A DNA stretch of 64,000 nt from Albidovulum litorale (GCF_025751495.1 NZ_JAOWKZ010000003.1:310001-374000); one strand, 5' to 3'; positions 1 to 8,424 are shown, counted from the stretch's first letter. Translations and numbers: made by a program. The notes: generated from the letters alone by a model not told the origin.

Positions 1-168
1 AGCCGCCACATCCTCGCGCGCCCGCTCGACGATCATTTTCGCCGCCCGCCCTTCGGCATGAACCGAAGACGGGTTGCCGACAGCGTCAAGTGCCGCGACA
101 ACGGCCTCCCTTGCATCCACCCGCAAGGGCGCCGTCGCGTTCCAGTCGAGATAGACCCGCCCCGTCAC
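1..168 (-). CDS. Cysteine desulfurase, N-terminal fragment (runs off window start)
   Basis: Reading the minus strand from a GTG at 168 gives 56 residues, open to the window edge, beginning [16 protein letters not shown] and continuing through [12 protein letters not shown]. This is the typical N-terminus of NifS/IscS-type PLP cysteine desulfurases, which take sulfur from L-cysteine for Fe-S cluster assembly. The PLP lysine and active-site cysteine lie outside the window. The GTG is preceded by the purine-rich AGAAGAAGG, a good ribosome binding site that is itself the tail of an intergenic repeat. The gene follows iscR on the same strand, as in the isc/suf operons of Rhodobacteraceae. Family assignment is firm; which desulfurase subtype it is cannot be told from this fragment. 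Confidence 0.85.
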   Translation of the reverse strand, partial: MTGRVYLDWNATAPLRVDAREAVVAALDAVGNPSSVHAEGRAAKMIVERAREDVAA

Positions 169-206
169 GCCCGCACCTTCTTCTGTTCGCAAATACTCCC
201 GGCGGA
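169..206 (-). repeat. Intergenic CCGG-GAGTATTT element, copy 1
   Basis: On the minus strand this reads CCGCCGGGAGTATTT followed by a purine-rich tail ending AGAAGAAGG just before the GTG of the cysteine desulfurase. The core and tail resemble copies at 4863-4911, 26508-26541 and 47531-47580. All four point toward the next gene downstream. Here the tail appears to provide the ribosome binding site. Confidence 0.55.
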
Positions 207-286
207 GCCGACCCGAGCCGGAGACGCCAGGCGGAGGCGAGAAAAAACGCGTGGCGCGGAACGCGCCTCAATTTGAACAGACAGGA

Positions 287-745
287 TCATTCGTCGACCA
301 CCTGAAACAGCGCGGGCACCGCCGGGCAGGGTTTCAGCGTATTGCCGATCACATCCGAAAGCGTCGTCTGGTGAAGGAAGACGTAGACATGGGCCGACAG
401 GCCTTCCCACAGCCGGTTGGTCATCGACTGCGCCCGGCTGCCTGAGACACCACCCGATGCTCCCGCGCCCGTGTGCAACGCACTCACCGTCTCATCGACC
501 GCTTCCAGAACCTCGCTCACCCGGATCTCGACCGGATCACGGGCGAGCTTGTAGCCGCCCCCTGGCCCCCGCACCGATTCGACCAACCCCGCCCGGCGCA
601 GCTTGACGAAAAGCTGCTCCAGATACGGGAGCGAGATGTCCTGACGCTTCGAGATCTCGGCCAGCGAGGTCAGCTGATCCTCGCGGACCGTGGCCAGATC
701 GGCCAAGGCCACCATCGCATACCGCCCTTTGGTCGAGAGTTTCAT
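287..745 (-). CDS. iscR: Rrf2-family regulator, IscR type, lacking canonical Fe-S ligands
   Basis: This is a 152-residue Rrf2-family winged-helix regulator starting MKLSTKGRYAMVALADLA, with the DNA-binding segment around residues 28-65 (LPYLEQLFVKLRRAGLV, then RGPGGGYKLA). IscR normally represses or activates Fe-S assembly genes according to its [2Fe-2S] cluster, ligated by three cysteines and a histidine near residues 92-107. Here that stretch is HTGAGASGGVSGSRAQSM with no cysteine at all, and the only cysteine is C140 near the C-terminus. The gene lies just upstream of the cysteine desulfurase on the same strand, so it most likely controls that operon. I recall Rhodobacter sphaeroides IscR being described as an atypical IscR of this kind, but have not checked it. 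Confidence 0.9.
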   Translation of the reverse strand: MKLSTKGRYAMVALADLATVREDQLTSLAEISKRQDISLPYLEQLFVKLRRAGLVESVRGPGGGYKLARDPVEIRVSEVLEAVDETVSALHTGAGASGGVSGSRAQSMTNRLWEGLSAHVYVFLHQTTLSDVIGNTLKPCPAVPALFQVVDE

Positions 746-827
746 CAGTTTTTGCCCCGCAAAGACATTGACGACGGGCAGAAGGCCGCTTAACTCCTTT
801 CCACCCGGTCACCGGCATCCGCCGGTA

Positions 828-844
828 TTTAGAACAATTCTAGG
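828..844. promoter_or_regulatory. ICE-like (Irr-box) palindrome over the iscR -10
   Basis: TTTAGAA-CAA-TTCTAGG matches the rhizobial/rhodobacterial iron control element TTTAGAA-N3-TTCTAAA at 12 of 14 fixed positions. The arms TAGAA/TTCTA are perfect. It covers the predicted iscR -10 box, the position expected for repression by Irr. The Irr assignment rests on recalled consensus; no irr gene is present in this window. Confidence 0.55.
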
Positions 845-865
845 GTGCCTGAGCAAAATCGTCAA
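837..865 (-). promoter_or_regulatory. Predicted sigma-70 promoter of iscR
   Basis: On the minus strand, TTGACG (865-860) and TAGAAT (842-837) are separated by exactly 17 bp, close to the bacterial consensus. Transcription would start near 830, about 85 nt ahead of the iscR ATG at 745. The -10 hexamer lies inside the palindrome at 828-844, so binding there should block the promoter. Confidence 0.7.
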
Positions 866-887
866 GAATGGCCATGCCATTTTGACG
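860..887. promoter_or_regulatory. 12-bp inverted repeat in the iscR/hydrolase divergent region
   Basis: The arms CGTCAA-(g)-AATGGC and GCCATT-TTGACG pair perfectly except for one bulged base, around a 3-nt centre CAT. The left arm is the iscR -35 hexamer, and the right arm presents a second TTGACG facing the divergent gene. It could be an operator (for example for IscR autoregulation) or a pair of overlapping promoters. Confidence 0.4.
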
Positions 888-917
888 GCAAAGGCCCCGC
901 CAGAGAGAAGACAAGCG

Positions 918-1577
918 ATGCCCGAAGTGATTTTTGCCGGCCCCGAGGGTCGGCTGGAAGGCCGCTACCACCCCCAGAAACAGCCCGACGCGCCGATTGC
1001 GATCATCCTGCATCCGCACCCTCAGTTCGGCGGCACGATGAATAACCGCGTGGTACACCGGCTGCATTACGCCTTCCACGAACTGGGCTTCACCGTCCTC
1101 AGGTTCAACTTCCGTGGCGTCGGCCGCAGCCAGGGCGAATATGACCAGGGCATCGGCGAACTTTCTGACGCGGCCTCTGCGCTCGACTACCTTCAGGCAA
1201 TGAACCCGAACTCCAAGCATTGCTGGGTCGCGGGGTTTTCGTTCGGCGCATGGATCGGCATGCAGCTTCTGATGCGGCGGCCCGAGATCACCGGTTTCAT
1301 CTCTGTCGCCCCTCCCGCCAACATGTATGACTTTTCCTTCCTCGCGCCCTGCCCCTCCTCGGGTCTGATCATCAACGGCACCGCCGACCGCGTGGCGCCG
1401 CCGAAGGACACGCATTCGCTGGTCGGAAAGCTGCGCGAACAGAAAGGCATCACCATCACACATCACGAGGTGGAAGGTGCCGGGCATTTCTTCGAGAATG
1501 ACGAAACCCAGATGAACCCGATGATCGAAACCGTGCAGGCCTATGTCCAGCGCCGCCTTGGCGAGCAGACGAGGTAA
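918..1577 (+). CDS. Alpha/beta hydrolase (COG2945-like)
   Basis: This is a 219-residue alpha/beta-hydrolase fold protein. Visible elements are the HPHPQFGG oxyanion region (residues 32-39), the nucleophile elbow GFSFG with Ser108, an acid loop NGTADRVAPP and the catalytic histidine in GAGHFF near the C-terminus. Substrate is unknown; small serine esterases or hydrolases of this group are widespread in alphaproteobacteria. The ATG at 918 was chosen because the conserved region begins there and AGAGAGAAGA lies upstream; a longer reading from 690 runs back over the iscR promoter. It heads a three-gene run with the next two ORFs (4-nt gap, then a 4-nt overlap). Confidence 0.8.
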   Translation: MPEVIFAGPEGRLEGRYHPQKQPDAPIAIILHPHPQFGGTMNNRVVHRLHYAFHELGFTVLRFNFRGVGRSQGEYDQGIGELSDAASALDYLQAMNPNSKHCWVAGFSFGAWIGMQLLMRRPEITGFISVAPPANMYDFSFLAPCPSSGLIINGTADRVAPPKDTHSLVGKLREQKGITITHHEVEGAGHFFENDETQMNPMIETVQAYVQRRLGEQTR

Positions 1578-1581
1578 GACC

Positions 1582-1854
1582 ATGCCGTCGACCGAAGAGC
1601 TGGGAATCGCGCTGGCCGAGGACGTTTTGAAGGCGGTCGAGGAACTGGGCGACGAGGCGATCGTCAACGAGGTCAACAAGATCGTCGAGGCCTCGTCTTC
1701 GGGCCTCCAGGAAGCCTACATGGCCGCCATCCGCGCACAGCGCGCCTCGGCCCGGGCGCGCGAGCATCTCGAGGCGCGGCTGGAGAAAGCCCGCGCATCC
1801 AAGGCCAAACCCACGGCGGAAGCCGCTCCTGCAACCACGCACCCGCAGGGATGA
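1582..1854 (+). CDS. Conserved hypothetical small helical protein
   Basis: This is a 90-residue protein of unknown function starting MPSTEELGIALAED. It is Ala/Glu/Arg-rich and predicted to be almost entirely helical, with an Ala/Pro-rich low-complexity tail (KPTAEAAPATTHPQG). It has no signal peptide or membrane segment. It starts 4 nt after the hydrolase stop and overlaps the HD-domain gene by ATGA, so it is probably translationally coupled to both. I do not recognise a named family. Confidence 0.65.
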   Translation: MPSTEELGIALAEDVLKAVEELGDEAIVNEVNKIVEASSSGLQEAYMAAIRAQRASARAREHLEARLEKARASKAKPTAEAAPATTHPQG

Positions 1855-2441
1855 CCGACCGGCTCGACGCCCAGTTCGCCTTCCTGATAGAGGCCGACAA
1901 ACTCAAACAGGTGATCCGCGCCACCACGCTCGCCGACGGGTCGCGGCGCGAAAACTCCGGAGAACACAGCTGGCATCTGGCGCTCTACGCGCTCGTTCTT
2001 GCCGACCAGGCCGGGCCCAGCGTGAATATCGACCGCGTCATCAAAATGCTGATCCTGCACGATCTGGTCGAGATCGACGTCGGCGACGTGCCGATCCATT
2101 CCGCGAACGGCGCGGCCCATGGGTCCGCAGAGATCGCCGAGGCCGAAGCGCAAGCGGCAACCCGTATTTTCGGTCTGCTTCCCGCAGATTTAGGCACAGA
2201 CCTCCGCGCCCTATGGGAAGAGTTCGAGGCGGCCGAGACCCCCGACGCAATCTTCGCCAAGTCGCTAGACCGGGTGCAGCCTGTCCTCCACAACATCGCC
2301 TCAGGCGGCGGGACCTGGACGGAATACAACGTCACCTTCGATCAGCTTGAAACCCGAGTCGGCCAGAAGGTTGCGCGCGGCGCGCCGACGCTCTGGACCT
2401 ATGTCCGAGGACGGCTGCGATCCTTTTTCCCCGAGGTTTGA
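1851..2441 (+). CDS. HD-domain phosphohydrolase, YfbR/HDDC2-like
   Basis: This 196-residue HD-superfamily protein has metal-binding residues at H39 (in SGEHSWH) and H70-D71 (in LILHDLVEIDVGD), and a later Asp in the AKSLDRVQP segment. That is the pattern of 5'-deoxynucleotidases such as YfbR and eukaryotic HDDC2. The expected reaction is dephosphorylation of deoxynucleoside 5'-monophosphates in the cytosol. The ATGA overlap with the preceding small gene suggests one operon. The exact substrate is inferred from family only. Confidence 0.8.
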   Translation: MTDRLDAQFAFLIEADKLKQVIRATTLADGSRRENSGEHSWHLALYALVLADQAGPSVNIDRVIKMLILHDLVEIDVGDVPIHSANGAAHGSAEIAEAEAQAATRIFGLLPADLGTDLRALWEEFEAAETPDAIFAKSLDRVQPVLHNIASGGGTWTEYNVTFDQLETRVGQKVARGAPTLWTYVRGRLRSFFPEV

Positions 2442-2560
2442 TCGGGCGTTTCCAGCGCTAAGTGAAAATCGAGCAAAACTGAACACAGATTTCTGCTGAC
2501 CGCCTCTCACCAGCATATACAACACATGGACTCGCAAAAAAGTTTCGCATGATTTTTTTG

Positions 2561-2580
2561 TATACCATCGCATACCATCT
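2561..2580. promoter_or_regulatory. Tandem ATACCATC repeats upstream of icd
   Basis: TATACCATCG and CATACCATCT lie back to back, after a run of seven T residues, about 65 nt before the icd start. The 10-bp period places both copies on the same face of the helix, as expected for a transcription-factor site. No family can be assigned with confidence. The rest of the roughly 200-nt gap holds no ORF. Confidence 0.35.
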
Positions 2581-2644
2581 TCCCCCTGCCTGTGTTTTCA
2601 GCTATGTGGACGCCAACGAGTCAGGCAAGCGAGAGGGCAAGCCC

Positions 2645-4849
2645 ATGGGTAACACCGCCAATCCCGACATCATCTACACCAAGGTCGACGAAGCGCCGGA
2701 ACTGGCCAGTGCCTCGCTTCTGCCGATCATCCGCAAATTCGCGTCGGCCGCCGGGATCACGATAGGAACCAAGGATATTTCGCTTGCGGGCCGCATCCTG
2801 TCGGCCTTCCCCGATGCCCTGACCGCAGACCAGCGCATCCCCGACGATCTGGCCGAGCTTGGCGAACTAGTGAAGACGCCCGACGCCAATGTGATCAAGT
2901 TGCCGAACATCTCGGCCTCGGTCCCTCAGCTCGTCGCCGCAATCAAGGAATTGCAGGCACAGGGCTACGCGCTGCCCGACTATCCCGAAGACCCCGCAAC
3001 GGACGCAGAAAAGGCCGCCCGCGCGAAATATGACGCGATCAAGGGGTCGGCGGTGAACCCGGTCCTGCGCGAGGGCAATTCGGATCGCCGTGCAGCGACG
3101 GCGGTGAAGAACTATGCGCAGGCCAACCCGCACCGGATGGGCGACTGGTCTTCGGCCAGCAAGACCCGCGTTGCAGCGATGGCGGGCGATGATTTCCGGT
3201 CCAACGAAACCTCCGCGACACTCACAAACGCCACGACTGCGAAGATCGTGCTTGAGACGGCAAGCGGCGAGACCGTCCTGAAGGACGGCATCAAATACCC
3301 TGCCGGAACGGTCGTTGACGCGACCTTCATGTCGGCCAAGGCGCTTGATGCGTTCCTGACGAAGGAAATCGAAAAGACCAAGGCCGAGGGCGTACTGTTC
3401 TCGCTCCACATGAAGGCGACGATGATGAAGGTCTCGGACCCGATCATCTTCGGTCATGCGGTCAAGGCCTGGCTCGCCCCGGTCTTCGAGAAATTCGGCG
3501 ACCAGATGGAGGCGCTTGGCGTCAACCCGAATTCCGGCCTCGGCGATCTTCTGGATCGGGTGAAGGATGACACTGAGATCATGGCAGCCATCGACGCCGT
3601 GAACGCCGAACGCCCGCTGATGTACATGGTGAACTCGGACAAGGGCATCACCAACCTGCATGTGCCCTCGGACGTGATCATCGACGCCTCGATGCCCGCG
3701 CTCATACGCGCTGGCGGCAAGGGCTGGGGACCGGACGGGAATGAGGCCGACTGCGTCTGCGTCATCCCCGACAATTCCTATGCGCCGGTCTATGACGCGG
3801 CGATCGAATTCTTCAAGGCGAACGGCAAGCTGAACCCGGCCACTGCCGGCACGGTGCAGAATATCGGCCTTATGGCGCAGAAGGCCGAGGAATACGGCTC
3901 CCACCCGACAACGTTCGAGATCCCGGCGGACGGCACCGTGAAGATGGTGCTGGAGGACGGCACCGTCCTGCATTCGCACGCGGTCGAAAAGGGCGACATC
4001 TGGCGGTCCGCCTCGGCCCGCAAGGCACCGATCGAGGACTGGGTGAACCTCGCCATCGACCGCCAGCGCTTGACCGGGTACCGCGCGATCTTCTGGCTGG
4101 ATGCGACCCGCGCCCATGATGCCGAGCTCATCAGGATGGTGAAGCCCATCCTCGAGGCAAAGGGCGTGGCCAACAAGTTCGAGATCATGGCCCCGCGCGA
4201 GGCGACGATCGCCAGCCTTGAGACGATCACCAAGGGCGAAAACACCATCGCCGTCACGGGCAATGTGCTGCGCGACTATCTGACCGACCTCTTCCCGATC
4301 CTCGAACTCGCGACCAGCGCAAAGATGCTCTCGATCGTCAAGCTGATGCAGGGCGGCGGGCTCTTTGAGACGGGCGCGGGCGGCTCGGCGCCGAAGCATG
4401 TCCAGCAGTTGCAGGAGGAAAACCACCTGCGCTGGGACTCGCTAGGCGAGTTCTGCGCGCTCGGCGAAAGCTTCCGCTTCCTGGCAGAGAGCAAGGGCAA
4501 CGCCAAGGCCAAGGTGCTGGGTGATGCGGTCGATGCCGCAACACAGGGCATCCTGGACCACGACCGTTCGCCGGGCCGCAAGGTCGGCCAGCCCGACAAC
4601 CGCGACAGCCATTACTGGTTCGCCCGCTATTGGGCCGAAGCTTTGGCCGCGCAATCGGACGATGCCGGGTTAGCCGCTGAATTCGCCCCGGTGGCGAAAG
4701 CGCTGGCCGAGGATGAGGCGAAGATCGTCGCTGAATTCGCCGCCGTACAGGGCAAACCGGCCGATATCGGCGGCTACTACCACGCCGACCCGGCCAAGCT
4801 TGCCGCTGTGATGCGGCCAAGTGGCACGCTGAACGCCATCATCGACTGA
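2645..4849 (+). CDS. icd: Isocitrate dehydrogenase, NADP-dependent, monomeric type
   Basis: This is a 734-residue monomeric-type isocitrate dehydrogenase (family length about 740), the TCA-cycle enzyme converting isocitrate to 2-oxoglutarate with NADP. Characteristic stretches are [13 protein letters not shown] (residues 130-150), [20 protein letters not shown], the [21 protein letters not shown] segment and the C-terminal [12 protein letters not shown]. The ATG at 2645 follows AGAGGGCAAG. An upstream in-frame ATG at 2549 would add 32 residues that do not look like the family. A strong terminator follows at 4971. The monomeric type is unrelated in fold detail to the common homodimeric Icd and is frequent in alphaproteobacteria. 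Confidence 0.95.
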   Translation: MGNTANPDIIYTKVDEAPELASASLLPIIRKFASAAGITIGTKDISLAGRILSAFPDALTADQRIPDDLAELGELVKTPDANVIKLPNISASVPQLVAAIKELQAQGYALPDYPEDPATDAEKAARAKYDAIKGSAVNPVLREGNSDRRAATAVKNYAQANPHRMGDWSSASKTRVAAMAGDDFRSNETSATLTNATTAKIVLETASGETVLKDGIKYPAGTVVDATFMSAKALDAFLTKEIEKTKAEGVLFSLHMKATMMKVSDPIIFGHAVKAWLAPVFEKFGDQMEALGVNPNSGLGDLLDRVKDDTEIMAAIDAVNAERPLMYMVNSDKGITNLHVPSDVIIDASMPALIRAGGKGWGPDGNEADCVCVIPDNSYAPVYDAAIEFFKANGKLNPATAGTVQNIGLMAQKAEEYGSHPTTFEIPADGTVKMVLEDGTVLHSHAVEKGDIWRSASARKAPIEDWVNLAIDRQRLTGYRAIFWLDATRAHDAELIRMVKPILEAKGVANKFEIMAPREATIASLETITKGENTIAVTGNVLRDYLTDLFPILELATSAKMLSIVKLMQGGGLFETGAGGSAPKHVQQLQEENHLRWDSLGEFCALGESFRFLAESKGNAKAKVLGDAVDAATQGILDHDRSPGRKVGQPDNRDSHYWFARYWAEALAAQSDDAGLAAEFAPVAKALAEDEAKIVAEFAAVQGKPADIGGYYHADPAKLAAVMRPSGTLNAIID

Positions 4850-4862
4850 GGAAACCGTGAGC

Positions 4863-4911
4863 GGGGGGCCAGCCCCCCGCACCCCCCGGAGTATTTTGGG
4901 ACAGAAAGTGA
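4863..4911 (+). repeat. Intergenic CCGG-AGTATTT element, copy 2
   Basis: A short hairpin, GGGGG-CCAG-CCCCC, is followed by CCCCCGGAGTATTTTGGG and ACAGAAAGTGA. The last 29 bases are identical to copy 4 at 47531-47580, which lies 42 kb away on the other strand. The element begins 13 nt after the icd stop and points toward typA. Confidence 0.7.
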
Positions 4912-4929
4912 CAATAGCACACTTTCTGT
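4901..4929. repeat. Inverted repeat ACAGAAAGTG / CACTTTCTGT
   Basis: Perfect 10-bp arms (4901-4910 and 4920-4929) surround a 9-nt loop. The similarity extends imperfectly outward (GTATTTT against GTATTTA on the opposite strand), so this looks like the tail of the repeat element followed by a second, inverted tail. Confidence 0.6.
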
Positions 4930-4970
4930 CGGTAAATACCGTCGGAGGTGAATTGCCTGAATGGGCAGGA

Positions 4971-4995
4971 GGGGGCAGAAGGCCCCCTTTCTTTT
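4971..4995 (+). terminator. Rho-independent terminator after icd
   Basis: GGGGGC (4971-4976), loop AGAAG and GCCCCC (4982-4987) are followed by TTTCTTTT. This is a compact, strong intrinsic terminator that should isolate icd from typA. Confidence 0.8.
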
Positions 4996-5061
4996 GCCCG
5001 GCCCCTAGCCATTGGGCGCGATTTCCTCTATCGGGGCGCAACTTCAGAAAATGGCGGACCC

Positions 5062-6879
5062 ATGGACCTTCGCAATATCGCGATCATCGCGCACGTTGAC
5101 CACGGCAAGACGACGCTAGTCGACGAGCTTCTCAAGCAATCCGGAACGTTCCGGGAAAACCAGGCCACGACCGAACGGGCGATGGATTCGAACGATATCG
5201 AGCGTGAGCGCGGCATCACCATCCTTGCGAAATGCACGAGCGTGGAACACGGATCGACCCGGATCAACATCGTCGATACGCCCGGCCACGCCGATTTCGG
5301 CGGCGAGGTGGAGCGTATCCTCAATATGGTCGACGGCGTCGTCCTCTTGGTCGATGCCGCCGAAGGGCCGATGCCGCAGACGAAATTCGTGACCTCCAAG
5401 GCGCTGGCGCTGGGTCTGCGCCCCATCGTCGTGCTGAACAAAGTCGACAAGCCGGATGCCGAGCCGGACCGCGCGCTGAACGAAGTTTTCGACCTTTTCG
5501 CCAACCTCGGCGCCGATGACGATCAGCTCGACTTCCCGCATCTCTACGCCTCGGGCCGGTCTGGCTGGGCGGATGCGGAGCTTGACGGGCCGCGCGAAAA
5601 TCTCGACGCGCTTTTCGACCTGATCGTCAAACATGTTCCCGCGCCGCGCCAAATCGCCGATGCCGACAAGCCCTTCCGCATGCTGGCCACTACCCTTTCC
5701 GCCGACCCTTTCATCGGCCGCATCCTGACGGGCCGGGTCGAAAGCGGCACGCTGAAAGTGGGCGAGACGATCAAGGCGCTCAGCCGCAAGGGCGAGCGGA
5801 TCGAACAATTCCGCGTAACCAAGATCCTCGCCTTCCGCGGCCTTGGCCAGCAGCCCATCGACGAGGCCGTCGCGGGCGATATCGTCACGCTTGCGGGTAT
5901 GACCAAGGCGACGGTTGCCGACACGCTTTGCGATCTTTCCATCGACGTTCCACTCCCCGCCCAACCCATCGACCCGCCGACGATCTCGGTCACCTTCGGC
6001 ATCAACGACAGCCCCTTGGCAGGCAAGGACGGCAACAAGGTCCAATCCCGTGTCATCCGCGAACGCCTGATGAAAGAGGCGGAGAGTAACGTCGCGATCA
6101 AGATCGAGGACACGCCGGGCGGCGAGGCCTTCGTGGTCTCGGGGCGTGGCGAACTCCAGATGGGCGTGCTGATCGAGAATATGCGTCGCGAGGGGTTCGA
6201 GCTTTCAATTTCCCGCCCCCGCGTGATCTTCCGCGAGGAAAACGGCCAGCGGATGGAACCCGTCGAAGAGGTCATCGTCGATGTCGATGACGAGTATTCC
6301 GGCGTGGTGATCGAAAAGCTGACCGGTCAGCGCAAGGGCGATCTGGTGGAGATGAAACCGGCAGGTGCAGGCAAAACCCGCATCGTCGCCCATGTGCCCT
6401 CGCGCGGGCTCATCGGCTATCACGGCCAGTTCCTGACCGATACGCGCGGCACCGGCGTTCTGAACCGCATCTTCCACGGTTGGACCCCGCATAAGGGTCC
6501 GATCGAGGGGCGCCATGTCGGCGTCCTGATCTCGATGGAGAACGGCGTTTCGGTCGCCTATGCACTCTGGAACCTCGAAGACCGGGGCAAGCTTTTCATC
6601 GGCGCGCAGGAACAGGTCTATGAGGGCATGATTATCGGTGAACATTCCCGCGACAACGATCTGGAAGTGAACCCGCTTAAGGGCAAGAAGCTGACCAACG
6701 TCCGCGCCTCAGGCACGGATGAAGCGGTTCGTCTGACCCCGCCCGTTCGCATGAGCTTGGAAGAGGCCATCGCCTATGTGCAGGACGATGAACTGGTGGA
6801 GGTTACGCCGAAGATCGTGCGCCTCCGCAAACGCTTCCTCGACCCGCATGAGCGCAAGCGCCAGGCAAAGGCAGGTTGA
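5062..6879 (+). CDS. typA: Ribosome-associated GTPase TypA/BipA
   Basis: This is a 605-residue translational GTPase of the EF-G family, matching the usual TypA/BipA length. The G1 loop AHVDHGKTT is at residues 9-17, followed by the switch [14 protein letters not shown] and G4 NKVDKPDA. Then come domain II, the domain III motif [19 protein letters not shown], and the BipA C-terminal region ([13 protein letters not shown]). BipA binds the ribosome and helps 50S assembly and stress adaptation. The ATG at 5062 gives the canonical start [15 protein letters not shown]; the longer reading from 4948 crosses the terminator. It is probably monocistronic. Confidence 0.97.
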   Translation: MDLRNIAIIAHVDHGKTTLVDELLKQSGTFRENQATTERAMDSNDIERERGITILAKCTSVEHGSTRINIVDTPGHADFGGEVERILNMVDGVVLLVDAAEGPMPQTKFVTSKALALGLRPIVVLNKVDKPDAEPDRALNEVFDLFANLGADDDQLDFPHLYASGRSGWADAELDGPRENLDALFDLIVKHVPAPRQIADADKPFRMLATTLSADPFIGRILTGRVESGTLKVGETIKALSRKGERIEQFRVTKILAFRGLGQQPIDEAVAGDIVTLAGMTKATVADTLCDLSIDVPLPAQPIDPPTISVTFGINDSPLAGKDGNKVQSRVIRERLMKEAESNVAIKIEDTPGGEAFVVSGRGELQMGVLIENMRREGFELSISRPRVIFREENGQRMEPVEEVIVDVDDEYSGVVIEKLTGQRKGDLVEMKPAGAGKTRIVAHVPSRGLIGYHGQFLTDTRGTGVLNRIFHGWTPHKGPIEGRHVGVLISMENGVSVAYALWNLEDRGKLFIGAQEQVYEGMIIGEHSRDNDLEVNPLKGKKLTNVRASGTDEAVRLTPPVRMSLEEAIAYVQDDELVEVTPKIVRLRKRFLDPHERKRQAKAG

Positions 6880-6900
6880 GTCGTCACCACTTGTGACGAC
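6880..6900. terminator. Stem-loop after typA
   Basis: GTCGTCAC, loop CACTT, GTGACGAC: perfect 8-bp arms starting immediately after the typA stop. There is no T-run directly behind it, so it may be a weak terminator or a 3'-end stabilising hairpin. Confidence 0.5.
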
Positions 6901-7023
6901 CACCCTGCCAGCCCGCGGCGACTTGTGTTTCGGCTTGTCCTTTTCGGCTCGTAGCTTTTTGAAAGCCTCTCGAAACACATGATCAATTATGCAATATCGG
7001 TCGCGTAGGGCAGGAAGGAACAC

Positions 7024-8406
7024 GTGTTGAGCGGGAAAGGCGAACCCAAACTCGCGAAATGGATATCCATCATCGCGGCGCTGGCTCTTTTTGGCGGCGG
7101 CTCTTTCGCGTATGGTCTCTATTCCGGTGCCAAGGAAACCGGTTTGTTCAACGCTGCGAAGCGGTTCGAACAAATTGCCAAAGAGGCAGTTAGCCAACTC
7201 CGGCAGAACGTATCCAACCGGCCCGAAGAGTTTCTGCAACCTGCGCGGTTCGAAGGCAGCGGTGTCGTTAAGAACGACGTAACCGATCAGGACCTGGTAA
7301 TGATCGCCGGGTTCTTTGACGGTGACAACGGGGTGCGTCTTCTTCGCAGAGATGGAACAGTGGTTGCCGCTTGGCGTCTGACATTTTCAGATTATGTCCC
7401 CGACCCGAGTTATCTGGGTGAAGACGCCCCCGCAACGGACTGGAACGTTGACCTGCATGGCACGTTGCTCAATCCGGACGGTTCTCTGGTCACAAACTTC
7501 GAATATGCCGCACTCGTCAAACTCGACCGCTGCGGCAGGCTCGACTGGATACTAGAACAGCCGACGCATCACTCAGTCGAGCGGTCGGAGCTTGGCGGGT
7601 ACTGGGTGCCGGGTCGCCGCTTTACGAACGGCAAGGGGCCGGAGGCATCATTTCCACCGCTCACAGACATGAGTGGAGAACATCGGTACAAAGAAGATGA
7701 GATCCTTCACGTTACCGAGGACGGGCAGATCGACAAAACGGTCTCAGTGCCTCGCATTCTCTACGACAGTGGTCTTGCTCCGGTATTGAGCGCGACCGGA
7801 ATTCGCTATCTGCCCGGCCGTGAGTGGTCGGACGAAATTGTCCATGTCAACAAGATCGCGGAACTGCCCGCCGCGCTTGCCCCTGCCTTCCCCATGTTCG
7901 AGGCAGGAGATCTGGCGATCTCGATCCGGGAATACAATCTTGTAGCGGTGATCGACCCGGATACATGGAAGGTCAAATGGCACCGGACGGGGCCATGGGT
8001 CCGCCAGCACGACCCAGAATTCATCGCCGATGGAACGATCGCGGTGTTCAACAACAACACCTATGCGACTCGCGTCGGTGCGTACAACCGAACCTCTCCG
8101 AACGACCCGCGTGTTTCCGACGTGATGGCTGTGAACCCGGCCACGGGAAACACCACGATTCCTTTCGCCGCCGGGGACGGCGAGGGAATGCTAAGCGTGG
8201 TTCGGAGCAAAATCGACCCTGTGACCGACGGCGGCTACCTCATAACCGAGTTCGAGGCCGGACGCGCCCTGCAAACCGATCGCGCGGGCCGGATCGTCTG
8301 GGAATACATCAACCGCTACGATACGGAATTCGTCGCTGAGATCACCGAGGCGCGACTCTATCCAGCGGATTATTTCACCGTCGACGACTGGTCCTGCGCC
8401 CAGTAG
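7024..8406 (+). CDS. Membrane-anchored arylsulfotransferase (ASST)-like protein
   Basis: This 460-residue protein has an N-terminal membrane segment (about residues 11-30, WISIIAALALFGGGSFAYGLY) followed by a large periplasmic domain. It contains repeated WN/DLHG-type strands, LVKLDRCGRLDWILEQPTHHS, WVPGRRF, VKWHRTGPWVRQHDPEF, FNNNTY and VWEYINRY. This is the pattern of the bacterial arylsulfotransferase superfamily (a propeller with conserved histidines). The GTG at 7024 was chosen because AGGAAGGA lies just upstream. Neighbours typA and osmC-like give no functional hint. Substrate and true sulfotransfer activity are unproven; other propeller proteins are possible. Confidence 0.65.
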   Translation: MLSGKGEPKLAKWISIIAALALFGGGSFAYGLYSGAKETGLFNAAKRFEQIAKEAVSQLRQNVSNRPEEFLQPARFEGSGVVKNDVTDQDLVMIAGFFDGDNGVRLLRRDGTVVAAWRLTFSDYVPDPSYLGEDAPATDWNVDLHGTLLNPDGSLVTNFEYAALVKLDRCGRLDWILEQPTHHSVERSELGGYWVPGRRFTNGKGPEASFPPLTDMSGEHRYKEDEILHVTEDGQIDKTVSVPRILYDSGLAPVLSATGIRYLPGREWSDEIVHVNKIAELPAALAPAFPMFEAGDLAISIREYNLVAVIDPDTWKVKWHRTGPWVRQHDPEFIADGTIAVFNNNTYATRVGAYNRTSPNDPRVSDVMAVNPATGNTTIPFAAGDGEGMLSVVRSKIDPVTDGGYLITEFEAGRALQTDRAGRIVWEYINRYDTEFVAEITEARLYPADYFTVDDWSCAQ

Positions 8407-8424
8407 CACCGCAATTAACAGCGA

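Noticed and set aside
690-917. N-terminal extension of the alpha/beta hydrolase
   Set aside because: It would cover the iscR promoter and inverted repeat, and has no family similarity; the ATG at 918 has a ribosome binding site and starts the conserved region.
2867-4426. 519-residue open frame antisense to icd
   Set aside because: It is a shadow of the GC-rich icd coding sequence: low-complexity, His/Arg-rich, no ribosome binding site, no recognisable domain.
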